Source: Campylorhamphus procurvoides
Taxonomy: Eukaryota; Chordata; Aves; Passeriformes; Dendrocolaptidae
NCBI GenBank assembly: GCA_013396655.1
Contig: WBMV01009271.1
Coordinates: 406,314-470,313, forward strand
Direction: 5' to 3'
DNA length: 64,000 nucleotides
Part shown: positions 1-11,170 of the stretch, in pieces
Layout: the number at the start of each line of letters is the position of its first letter
Position numbering within the stretch: the stretch's first letter is position 1
Notes under the pieces: model-generated
The model's input: the letters and a program-made list of their open reading frames with translations, nothing else
What the model was told of the DNA's origin: nothing
Database searches by the model: none
Made by a program: the position numbers and the translations under genes

Positions 1-3000
1 GACTGGTAAGCTTAAATTGGATTCAGCTCCTAGAATGGGCCTTTTATATATCACATTCTGCAACCACTAGAGTCCAACCACATGACTTACGGGATCAAGT
101 CTGAACAAAGCTAGTAGAAGACCAAACTCTGACTTTCTTACCAAGGGAGGCTATCATTCTGTGCAATCAGAATTTATTAAAAGAAGGAAATATTTTCCTT
201 ACTATCCTTTGGAGACATATCCCATGAACATTAAGGATATAGGTAACTGGCTGTCTATGGTCAAACAAAGCTATTTCTATGGCCATGATTTGACAACATG
301 AAAGGCTTAGCAGCAAAAATAGTTTAAATTTTCTGTCATCCTTTTATTAACCTTTCTCTTTCCCTGCTCTTTCTTTTAAAAATATTCTGTCAAAAAATCT
401 AGATCAGTTCCCAGGTTCAATTCCCTCGTGCTGATACTGGTACAGCTGAGGAAAAAAACCAAAACAACCTACAAGGGCATAAACAGACAGCAAAACCAGC
501 TAAAAACTGTTTACATTGGTATTGACTCCAAAGATTTCATATCAAAGTGCAGACCTAAATTTAACTTCTTATCCTGGCTTTAATCAGCCACCCTTCTTGT
601 GTTTGCAAAATTACTCAGGAAATGTCTAAGATTAAATTTACTCCCACATAATTCTCCAACTCTCTAGCTCACTCTGGGATAGGAGACCTGTAAAAGTAGC
701 CCTTTTGACAATGCTTTTACATTTCTTTCTCCAGTAAATTGTGGCAGTGAGAGACAGCAGAAGTGTATGAAAACAAGAAAAACTGTTTTAAAGGAAACAA
801 AATTCTTCCAATACACCTGAAATTAACAAGTACTGGGTTAAGTCTTGAAATAATTCTGCTCTGCCCAGGACTTAATCCCCAGGACTTTCCTTTTACATGT
901 ACTACCTTGCCTGGTGAATACCCAATTCCTCAAACTAAGCCAAAAACTTCATTAACTTGTCTCCATGAATTTGTGTGGAGGAAAATAATTTCATAGCAAG
1001 ATATAATTTGGAAATATTAATACCCAATATTATTATAATGATATTAAATTGTTTTTTGATGTTATGGCTGCATTATACATAATATAGGCTATTCATGGCA
1101 GGGTACCTAAGGACTGAATAGGATGAGTAGTAGAAGCTAGCAGGATCCCAAATACAAGCCAGATTATGGTACTACTGAATGTTTGTGGTTCACAGCCTCT
1201 AGTACAAATCAAGAACAGACTGAGCCAGGAGTAGCTGTGCTATGGCACAACCTTTCTTTACCAAGAAAAGAGCAGTTGGAACTCAGTTTGAATTTAAACA
1301 CATTGAAACTTGTACACATTTAAGATCTTGTCACAAAGACAGAAAACATGTCAGAGAGTACCATGTAATCTTGAAGGTGTTAAGAGTTAGATAATATTGA
1401 CCATGAGATGACATAGCTCACCATACAATTTAATGGAAAGCATGGGAGTCACAGTTCAAAGGACCACATTTGAAAGGATAAAAGTAGATCATTCTTCCCA
1501 GCTCTAATTAGTGTACTGAATCTCAGTGAAATCAGCTTCTTCACCAGGTAGGCAGCTCTCCCCTTTCTTTGTGCTACCCATCCCTCCCCCTGCTCCCCAT
1601 AATAAAAAAAAAAAAAAAGAAAAAGTCAACACAGAAGAATTCCTCTATATCTAAAGTCCCAGATCCTGCAGCTTTAGAAGACCCTCATCCTTTCATCCTT
1701 CTTTGTATTACTAACTCAAAGGCAGAACTAATAAAAAGAAATCAAACAAGATGATGCTATCTGTTTCCCACTGGACTTAGAAACACTTCAACTCAACCAC
1801 AGACCCACATCACATTACTGGGCAAGGCATCTCAAATAACAGACTCCTCTAGGGAGGACAGAATAAGTCTTCTGTTGCAAATTTACCCCCTGCTTATTTA
1901 ATGCAGACTGCTAAACCCAAATATGCCCCTTTTTGGAATGCAGGATTAATTCTGAAATGCCACTCTAATACAGATAATTCTTTCTTGCCTCCTTGAGGGT
2001 TTATCGGCCAGGCTAGACACTTGGTTATCATTCAGCTGGTCTTTTGGCAGTTGTGAGTGGAAGTTGGTGAAAACAGATGAGACTGGGTTGCAGAAGAACC
2101 CTAGGGAAACAAAGTATTATTGAATAGCACGTAAAAACTCAATTAAAGTTATGCCAAATAATTTTCAGCACACGAAAAGAAAACCCAAAGCCAAATGTAT
2201 GAACTCCACTTCTCTAGAACTGTCAAACTTCTATGTTAGCTATGCCTTCTTTCCATGTACTATGAATCTTCAATTCCCCTACCCCTAAGAGAAACCAGAC
2301 AGTACCAATCTAGAGACAATGACTGAAGTCAGCATGCAAATAACATGCTGAGGAACTGACCAGGACTACTGTCATGGCTTAGTTTTTATCATCATCAATT
2401 AAGCAACTAGGTAGAAGCATAAAGATTTACAATATAATAGCAATTGTATTGATGTCTGCCAAATAAGGACTGTTGACTTTATCCAGATATTGAGAGATAC
2501 TGCTCTTATTTGTATGTTGAAGTACTCATAATGTGTTGGTTTACCTTTGGGTTGACTTTGTGGTAAGACCTGAGATTTTTTTCCATCAAAACAAAATCAC
2601 TGTGTTATAATAATTTGACTAAATGATGCTGTCCTGACACTCAAATTTCAACTATTAAGAAATGAAACTGTACTAAAATATTGCATGCATTTTCCCAGCA
2701 TCCACACACAGATCATTAAAGCCAGCAGTTATTTACAAAAGCAAAAGAACATCACATTAATTAGCCCTGGAAGCTATCCATTTTCATACTAATAACTGTA
2801 ACAAATATATTAGGAAACTTGTGATAGAAATATACTTTCTTCAGAGTTTGAAAAAGGCTATTAAGTGATTTTATTTATAAAAAGCCTGATAGCTAGGAAG
2901 AAAGTAAAATATTCTGATACTTAGATGTCATGAATGGCTTTTAAAAAGCCTGGAAAAATAATCTTTGACTGCATTTTTGAAAGAAGTATTTTTTGAAATA

Positions 3001-3739
3001 CACCTTGATTGTACATTCAGTTCAACAGTGTAAACATTATTTTCCAATAATTAAAGGCACAATGGAAAGCTATTCCCAAGAGCTGTAGTTGCTTACATTA
3101 CAAGCACAGATCCAAGCTTATAAATCACATATAAAATGAAATCTTGCCTTAGCCACTCTTCTAAAAAAGAGAAATTAACTACCCTGATTGCAACTTTTAT
3201 GCAACTGAACCAACTAAGAGAAAAAGTACTTGACATTAATCTTGTCTATCTGACAAAGCACACTTAACCTCTTTCACAAGAATATCAAGAGCCAACCAAA
3301 GTCCTCCTTTAACTCAGATTTTTGGACAAGTTGCACATATGGAACTCCAAAGAAGTCAGACCATATACATCTGTGGCTCCTCTGAAAATTAACAAAGTCT
3401 TTGAGAAAGCTGACCTTAATCTTTTATGGGCTCTCTTTATGAAGTCAATAAATAGAAAAACTTGCACTTCTACTGCAAGCACTGAAGCCTCTATAAATCA
3501 TGATTAGAAGCATCATTTTACTATAATCATGTAAAAACTAATAAGAAAGCCTCATTAATATTTTGATGCTGTCATTACCATTTCTGATCCTTGGTGAAAC
3601 AGGCAGCAAAGAAGTACTAAATAAAGAAGAACTAAAATTCTAGTACTAAAGAACTATAATCCCTAAAGTAAGTGAACTTCTTCTAAAGCTTAAGATACTG
3701 GATGCATAACCTTACCCATTCTACCAACACAGCTCTTAC
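1..3739. other. Non-coding AT-rich stretch, no gene seen
   Basis: No frame on either strand holds a convincing exon. Open frames here are under 80 codons, have no recognisable domain and lack good flanking splice signals. The only simple repeat is an A-rich tract near 1601-1626. The stretch is best read as intergenic or intronic DNA. If the candidate exon just to the right (3740-3913, minus strand) is real, this stretch begins with its downstream intron. Confidence 0.7.
1601..1626. repeat. A-rich tract
   Basis: A run of 15 A (1604-1618) lies in a 26-bp A-rich segment. It could be a simple repeat or the remnant tail of an old plus-strand retroposed sequence. The DNA to its left (1500-1600) shows no recognisable retroposon body and no target-site duplication was seen, so it is called only as simple sequence. 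Confidence 0.6.
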
Positions 3740-3913
3740 TGCAGGTGATGCTCCACGTGCCTTGTACTCATCCCATAGTAGTGCTGCTGCCCAAAAGGGG
3801 CCAAGGTTGCAGCACTCTGTCGGTGCTCCTTGAAATGGTGGTGATGAAGTGCAAGGGCAGCAGGGACACCTGGAGAGCCTGAAGAGCTGAGAACTGACAC
3901 GTGGTTTCCATCA
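3740..3913 (-). CDS. Candidate internal coding exon, unknown gene
   Basis: On the minus strand an open frame is bounded by an AG acceptor (plus coordinates 3914-3915) and a GTAAGA donor starting at 3739. The 174-bp interval is an exact multiple of three, starts and ends in the same phase (2-2) and has no in-frame stop. The predicted peptide is rich in Ser, Gly, Ala, Gln and His. It contains a run of four His followed by FKEHRQS, then a Gln-His-Tyr-Tyr segment, which resembles low-complexity regions of transcription regulators. The segment is more GC- and CpG-rich than its surroundings. The polypyrimidine tract before the acceptor is weak and I recognise no protein family. A chance ORF or an old repeat remains quite possible. 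Confidence 0.25.
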
Positions 3914-6900
3914 CTGGAATGCGTGATGAAACACCAGTAAAAATATACAAATTGAGGCACTTCACTGAAACACAGGACTCCCCTCAAGAACAGTTTGAAG
4001 GAAAATTTCTGGTTTAGTTTAATTAAAAGCTGTTTTTAGCTATTTAAATGGAATAGCCTTTGAAGGTCTTAATCTCATTTATAATAATTTAAAACTATTT
4101 AAACACTAACAAACATTTTTATATCATAAGAAGCCATGCTGATTCATTCTGTAAAAGCCATAGACAGTACCAGATAAACACTTTATTTATAAAATAAGCT
4201 GTATAAGATGTTTTCATGTAATAGTGTCTTTAGAAGGTAGAGCCATATGAGAAATTGGATGAAAACTTCCAATTCCAATCCTTGTTCAAACCTCCTTTTT
4301 AAATGCAGCTTGTGTTTGATTCCTCCCCGCCATGCTGATTTAGTTTCAAAGGAGTGACTTCCCTTTTAAAAATATAAAGAAAACAGTTTTAAGATAGAGC
4401 ACAGGAAGAAAAATCATAGTTAATAAGCCACAATACCATTTTAATACCTCCAAAGGCATGTGTAAAATAGCTTGTGTCATTTTAAAAAGTCTTTTGAAAG
4501 ATTTGTGGTGTAACATTTTTAAACAGCTTTACATTTAACCTACAGATCAACTTTCTTGAAGAAAGGATTTTGTTTTCTTTTAAAAAATAACACTATCTTA
4601 TCTAACAAGACTTGAACAAAGAGGTCACTATCAGAAGTTACAGAAACATTCCGCTTTTGTAGGAAACTGATAGAGGTAATAACTTCAGTCTACTTAGTGT
4701 GCAACATCATTTTAATGAACAATTATACTATGAAGGTCTGTGTCACAGATAGTATGGACAAAAGTCAGAGAAGATTGAGGTACTTTTCCTAAAAGATTAT
4801 TTTTTCTTATTTGAACAGAATAGCAATTGAAAAAAACCTAATCGATGGCTTAAGGTTTACCAAAATGGTACATCCTCCTGCCCTATAATTCCCATTAATG
4901 TGCCAAAGAACAATTTCTATCACACCATTTGCAGTCCAGGAAAAAAAAAGACAATTAAAGTCATGTATTCTAGAGACCAGCTAAATATATGGAAATATAT
5001 AATGCTTAAAGTATTTTTTGTTGTTTCTGGCAGGTATTGTACAGGTATTGTGGTGTCTAAACTGCTTTGTTTCGCATAGAATAAAGGAAGCTATGCATTT
5101 CTTTTTTTGGCAGGTGAAAGTACAACTCATATTGAGAGCAACTTCTTGGTAATATTTGATGCACAGGAGATTTGATGTAGCCATGATGTCCCCATTTTGG
5201 GGAAACCATACAGGAAATCTGAACAACTTTCTAGTTACCAGTATCATAACAGCAGAGGGCACAGCAATAAGGGGGATTGGAAACATTTAAAATACATAAC
5301 TACAGCATGAAGCCTGGTCCAATCCTTCCTATATGATATATACCCTGCACTTGAATTGTACACATTTTAGTGATGCTTTATTTAATGTATTTTTCTTCCA
5401 TGCACTGTCTCTGACAGTTCCCTTCTCCCCTCAGTCTCCACCCTTTATTGGAAATAAAAATCAATTTAGTCTGACTATGCCCTTCTCTTGGAGAAAAACA
5501 AACATTCACACATGCATCCCTTCTTTCCTGACCTTCTTCTCCCCCACTTCATATCCAAACAGAAAAAAAAACCCAGGCATATGGCTTTTCACATGAACTG
5601 GCACTTTAGAATAAGCTCATCCACAGAGGAAAACTGCTTTCAGGGTTAGAACAATAGTTTCAGTATAGTGATGGATATATTCTGCCAGACAGAAGACACA
5701 TTTGAATGCTTTGTAGAAAAAAATTGTTCAGTCCCAAATGGATACAAGATTCAAGTAACAGAACAATTTGCTACTCAAGAACTGCTGCGTTTGACATGGG
5801 AGGTGGCACATTTTGCTTTCCCTCTAACTGCGACCTTTATATAAGGTGTGACATAAGCACTATAAAAAGATTTAGTTGAATGCATTAATGCCTCCTTCTG
5901 AAGATTGCCATAATCTTTTTTATTTACTTTTCTAAAATAAAAAAATCCAACAGCAATCAATCTATGAGTAAGTAAATTACAATCTGAAAGGGGATACTGA
6001 AATAAATACTATTGTTGCTTTGGAACATCTGACATCTTAACTGAGATGCCTTTTGCTTTTGTGAATCCTCAGTTTGGCATCTCATTCTGCAAAAAACGAA
6101 TGTTAACTGCAAACTTTTAAATAATTATACCACATTGAGGCTTCTTACATCCCCAGAAGTAGGTAGCACAATTACTCTCGGTCTCAAAATACACAGCTAT
6201 GGTAAAGAGCTAAATTAAATCTACTCTTGGTTTCTCCTTGTAATCTTTCTGTATGTACAACATTTATATTTTAAAATGACTCTGTATTAATTCTCCTGGG
6301 GGGGAACACGGGGGAAAGTGTAAAAGGTGTGAGAGGCTCATAAGCTGGTTCCTGTTGTAGGTGAGAACCAAATCTCTACCGCTACAACTCTCCCCATACT
6401 GCAGCATTGACAGTGCCAGCTGTTATTCCAATAACTACTGCTGCAATAAAGCCATTTCATCAAATGAGAGGACGCTTACACTGCAAAATGATTCTTTTCT
6501 CTGGGACACCAGCAACAGGAAACTTCCACAGTAACTACAGATCTGACCTGGCAATGGTATTGCTGAGTGTTGAAATAACTCCCTCAGAGCTCTAGGTTTA
6601 CAGTCCACTGCCCATCACTATTGTGAAAAAAGCATCACAACATATTACAGAAAAATGTGTTATTAAATATATTTAAATACTGGTTTATTACATTTTCATT
6701 CTTATTCAAAAGACTGTGACATGAGAGGATCACATTGCAAGTATTATAAAATGTGTTGTACCTCAGTTGCCTTGGAGCATATCACAATATAGGCAATTAA
6801 AAACATCTTCAAGAGTAAAATCCTGCAAAACTTAAGGTATAGGATTTCTACATAGTTGCAAACATTGAAATACAGAAGACTTTTGAGCATACATGTTTCC

Positions 6901-6967
6901 ATAATTTCAGGGCTCCAAGGTTCACATTTAATGCTCCAAGTACATTCATCAGACTCTTGAAGAAGTT
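3914..6967. other. Non-coding stretch, no gene seen
   Basis: AT-rich DNA with short chance ORFs on both strands. The longest, about 100 codons on the minus strand near 4981-5286, has no recognisable motif, no strong acceptor and a composition like its surroundings. Some of this could be 3' UTR of an unseen gene, but nothing in the sequence shows that. Confidence 0.6.
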
Positions 6968-6994
6968 CCCCCCCCCCCCCACCCCNNNCCCCCC
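6968..6994. repeat. Poly-C tract with three undetermined bases
   Basis: A run of 13 C is followed by A, four C, three N (6986-6988) and six more C. The Ns mark an assembly or base-calling failure in a homopolymer, so the true tract length is unknown. On the minus strand this is poly-G, which could form a G-quadruplex. No gene crosses it. Confidence 0.9.
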
Positions 6995-9900
6995 ATCCCT
7001 ATATACATGGCCCCAAGAGCATAAGGGAGTTGGCTGCACAGCACAGCATTGCCAAGGCTCTCTTCAGCACTGAGACTCCCCAGAAAATTGCTGTTAAGAG
7101 AGCTCAAACAGGTAGCTACCTCTATTCTACAAACTTTACCCTTTGCCTCTTGGAAGCCAAGAGTGAGATTTGTTGCAGACTCTCCCAGAGGTTTTGTCCG
7201 ATATTAAAGTCCTTCATTACATCCTAAACTAAGTGTTTCTGACTGGAAGAGACTGAGATTGAGTAGCTGAGACAGTTTCAACACAGGGTGTTTCTTGTGG
7301 AAGCAAATACAGCACACATTACTCCTGCTTTCATATAGTGAGAGTCCAAACTAACTGCAGGATCTCTGCAGGCTGGGCCAAATCTGGGCCAGAATTTGTG
7401 GTGGTAATTATTAGTTGATCTTTGTTACCTTCTGCAGTAATCATTCTGCGTGCAATATATCGGGAATTTCTGGCTACATTTATAAACATACACAGTGTGT
7501 TTTTACAACATGATTGCTGGGCTTACAAACTGAGTGGCTCTTTACTGACATTTTTGTGTCATTTACTCATTTTTCCTTGATGATGCAAGGCCTAGTTCTA
7601 TCATTTGGAATTTTATGGACAATATATGCAGTGCATTTTTTCTTTACACAAAACTCTTAACCCAATAATATTAGTGGCAGAAAAATCTTCATGCCAAACA
7701 CTGTTGAATTTAGCGTTCTTGAGGTCTGACTTGTTGCCAAAAGAAAAAAAAAAGAAGAGTACCTCAAGCTTAAGGAAGTACCAAAAAAGGACAGCTTTGA
7801 GGCCAAAGACTCTTTCTGACAATCAAGTACCAATACCACATCAACTCAGGCATCACTGAATGTTACCCAGAAATTTATGAGTACACATGTATGTATTCAG
7901 ATCTTATAATATCTGAAGAGGAAAAAATTAAAATCAGATGAGTCAAGTTAAAAATACAGTTTGAAACAATAGCAAATGTGCAGCCACAAACTTGGAAAGA
8001 AAAACACAACACTTTGTTACACTAAACAATAATAAACACAGCTACACAGACGAGGAAAGATCACAGATCAGATCACTAGGGATGGATTATCCTGTGGTCT
8101 GGGGACATGAGGGGGGAGTAGCTGTTTTTAACCACAGCTGAGGACTCTTAACTAGTAATTTCATTAGCGTTCTAGTATCAGCAATGACACAGAGCTTTCA
8201 GTAGGTCAAGCCATCTACCTCTAATCCCACCAAATATATATATATTAAAGTAAACAGCAAACTATGCAGTATTTCTTCTGAAGAGAGAACTATATTAGTG
8301 TCCAGTGATGTTGCATAATAACAGGGCAAATTTATTACCATTTACTTCACCCAAGCAGACATTGTTTGGGGCTTTTAAATATATGTTCATCTAACAAGTG
8401 TTAAGGTATGGGAAATCAGAAAGTGTAGCTTGGCCTTCCATTTCACTGAGCTCTATGATTGAGGTTTTCCAAGGGGATTTTGTGTCAAAGTTGTGTTCTG
8501 GCCATGTACCATACTTGTGGATAAGCCAGGATTTGGTGAGATGGAGAGAGAACAAGAAGTCATCACAAGAATGTTTTATCACTGGTGCTTATGTGTAAGG
8601 CATTATTTGCATTTACTCCCCCATAGCTCACAAACTTCAGCAAACTTCACATCTTCAGAGTAAGTCTTAATATTTTGGGCATTCCAGACATCCAACTCTC
8701 CAGAGGAGGAAGCCAGCATTTTTTTTTTTTTAGCACTCCCAAGGCAACACAGATTTGAACACCCCTCTTTGAGTCACTCCCAAAGAGTCCATACACTGTT
8801 TTGTAAAACAAAAGGCCTTCCCTGAACACAAATACCCTAGAGGTGTTGAACATAAGCTATCCTACAGGCTTTATAAACATCATTTTATTCAACCATATAA
8901 ACTCCCTGAAAGAATTTTTAATTGCACCAAACAGCATAAAACAGGTGCTCAGGCAGAATCCAGGTGCATTGTAAACTTCTGGCCACAGTCTCGTATCATG
9001 GCTCCATGTGAGTCAGAACTCAGTGCAGTTCTCTTTCTGGCCAAAGCAGGAAGAAACAAGGAAACCAACATGGAAACAAAGAAGAAATCAATTAAATAGA
9101 CTTCATGGGCACTATCAGTCTACTTTATCATCCCGACTTGGCTTACTTCCCTGGAAACAGTGTTTGGGTTTTTTTTTTTTGTTATTATAGTTCAGACTTG
9201 TTTGCCTCAATTCTCTGCATGCCTAATGTGTGAAAATGTTTGGATGCTCTGAAAAGAATACAACTCACCAGGCAGAAGTACTAAATACAAAGACATAACA
9301 GATAACTTAGTCACACATCAGGCCATACCATACATCAAACTTTTGTATTGTTTAGTTTTCTTTCTTTCTTCAGTGGAAAATTCACTCCTTAAGCAGGTAC
9401 AAGCACTCAAACAGTTACTGTGGGTTATTTGTTCCATCTTTATTTTTTTCCTAGAGAAGCACAACCTGCAATCACTCATCTTTAGATTAGGTAAGAGCAC
9501 ACAAAAGCCAGCAAAGTTAAGGGGTTATTTGCACCACTGCAGGGTTTACATATTCTAACCTTTTTTTAACAGTGGAAAATTTTTCATTGTTTTTCATGTT
9601 GGTTACATTCATAGGCAACTTCATATAAACTTTAGGAACCTGGTGATGTTCTGCTATTTTTTTTTTTTTTTTAGTAAGTCACTAAAATTAGTCCCTCAAA
9701 AATTTCCAGTGTTTCCAAAGCTACTCAAAATCCATCTCAATCATACAAATGCTCTGGTAAAGGCTTTACTGTTACTATTTCCGTAGAGTGCTAATACATG
9801 CCATAAAGAGAATACTGTGTTCAGCTGAAATTAGTGATGCAAGAACTCCACTTATTCCTGAGAGGTTTGCACAAGCAGATGACATATTGCAGTACCACGT

Positions 9901-10440
9901 GTAGAGATACTGCATGATAGAAATGTGCTTAATGATGCTGCTGGACTTTCTTCCACTCTTTAATAACAGAAGTCTTGAGCTCCTCAAGGGGCAATTGTAA
10001 CTAATCATGATTTTGAACAACATGCATCTGAGATTCCAGGCAGTCCTCTTTCTCTGCCACTTCAGAATCAAAACAAGGTTTACAGTTTAAAATAATATTT
10101 TGGGACAAAATATTTCAAATTGTGCTACTAAGAAAGTATGGTAGTTTTCAGCTTTGTGCTATTTGTTACATATAAGAGCTAAAAAAGTATGAAAAGTAGA
10201 AATTATTAGTAGTAAAGTATTTGGCCTACTCTACTAGATCAGGGAAACAAACATCCTAAGAATGTTGGTGGCTTAAGTTCAGCAACCATTTTTCATCTAG
10301 AGATGAAAATAAATTAAGAAAGCATTTTCATTTTAAACTGTGAGAACCAAAGCTCACAAAAGCTTTTTAGGCCTATACGCCTGCTTTCTGTCTGATTTTT
10401 AAAAATCATTATTTTCTTAGGTTTTCTCTTTCCCTTATCC
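6995..10440. other. Non-coding stretch with poly-A and poly-T tracts
   Basis: No supported exon. Homopolymer tracts include A at 7744-7754 and T at 8719-8731, 9169-9180 and 9657-9672. The T tracts could be minus-strand retroposon tails or intronic pyrimidine tracts, but no retroposon bodies were recognised next to them. A short AT dinucleotide run lies at 8234-8245. ORFs here are short, and several overlap on opposite strands, as chance frames do. Confidence 0.6.
9657..9672. repeat. Poly-T tract (16 bp)
   Basis: An uninterrupted T16 run directly followed by AG. It formally looks like a plus-strand splice acceptor, but the following sequence has early stops in the frames I checked and no recognisable coding content, so it is called as simple sequence only. 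Confidence 0.7.
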
Positions 10441-11170
10441 TGGCAAAGTGAGCCCCAACACTAAACACCTTCAGCTGTGTGACTCAGCCTGCTAGGTGGG
10501 AATGCCTGGCTTGGGCAGACCTTCCGGAAAGGGGGAAAACCGAGAAACAAGAAAGTGAGGAACACAACTGATGTTTTGGGAAAGGAATGACAGAGGAAGG
10601 AAAATCAAAACCAACGAAGGAAAGTCCCTAAATTTAAATTTCAGTCAGAAAAAGGATCTGGGTAGTATAAGTGCTGTTCTTTATCCAAATCCATAGTTCT
10701 ATCATAGGGAAAGAATTAAGTACAAAAAGCCACTTGCAGAGCTACCTTTAATACCTCCTCCATTATCTTTCAGGAGCAGGTTTTACACAGGCAAAACACC
10801 CAGGTTTCTCTTTAAATCGAGCATATTTCTAAGCAGTTAAACCCTCCTCCCTGCACTCCCAAGGCAGGCTCCTTTCCTCCAGGGCGCACAGCAGTCACTG
10901 TGTGGCTTCGGGAGGAACCAGCTCACGCTTCAAGTGCTGTCCCCAGCCCGGGGCTGGGGCACTACGCCCGAAATAACAGGAAAAAAAATGAAGACACCAA
11001 CTTACTCATTGCCATGGAAACAACCAAGCCCAAACACGGAGCAGACCATTCCCTTTTGCTGTGCCTTTCTGACACACAACCCGCACCCCACATATAGCTG
11101 GCCCACAGCTTCTCCTCGTTACTCCTAGTTGCTGCCCCCTCTCAACTTCTCCTAGGGCAGTGAGACTGAG
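10441..11170. promoter_or_regulatory. Candidate regulatory region, GC-richer with clustered motifs
   Basis: This 730-bp block is visibly richer in GC than its flanks. It contains TGACTCAGC (10480-10488, AP-1/NF-E2 type), the palindrome TTCCGGAA (10522-10529, ETS/STAT-like), a GC-rich snap-back palindrome with 8-bp arms and a 3-base loop (10941-10959), and ATTGCCATGGAAAC (11008-11021), close to an RFX X-box. The CpG count is modest, well below that of the 38.5 kb island. It could be an enhancer or a small promoter. Single motif matches are common by chance; the case rests on clustering and composition. The two overlapping short ORFs at 10900-11128 are not convincing exons. Confidence 0.3.

Noticed and set aside
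9655..9680. Poly-T followed by AG as a splice acceptor
   Set aside because: The downstream sequence shows no coding content; it is most simply a homopolymer.
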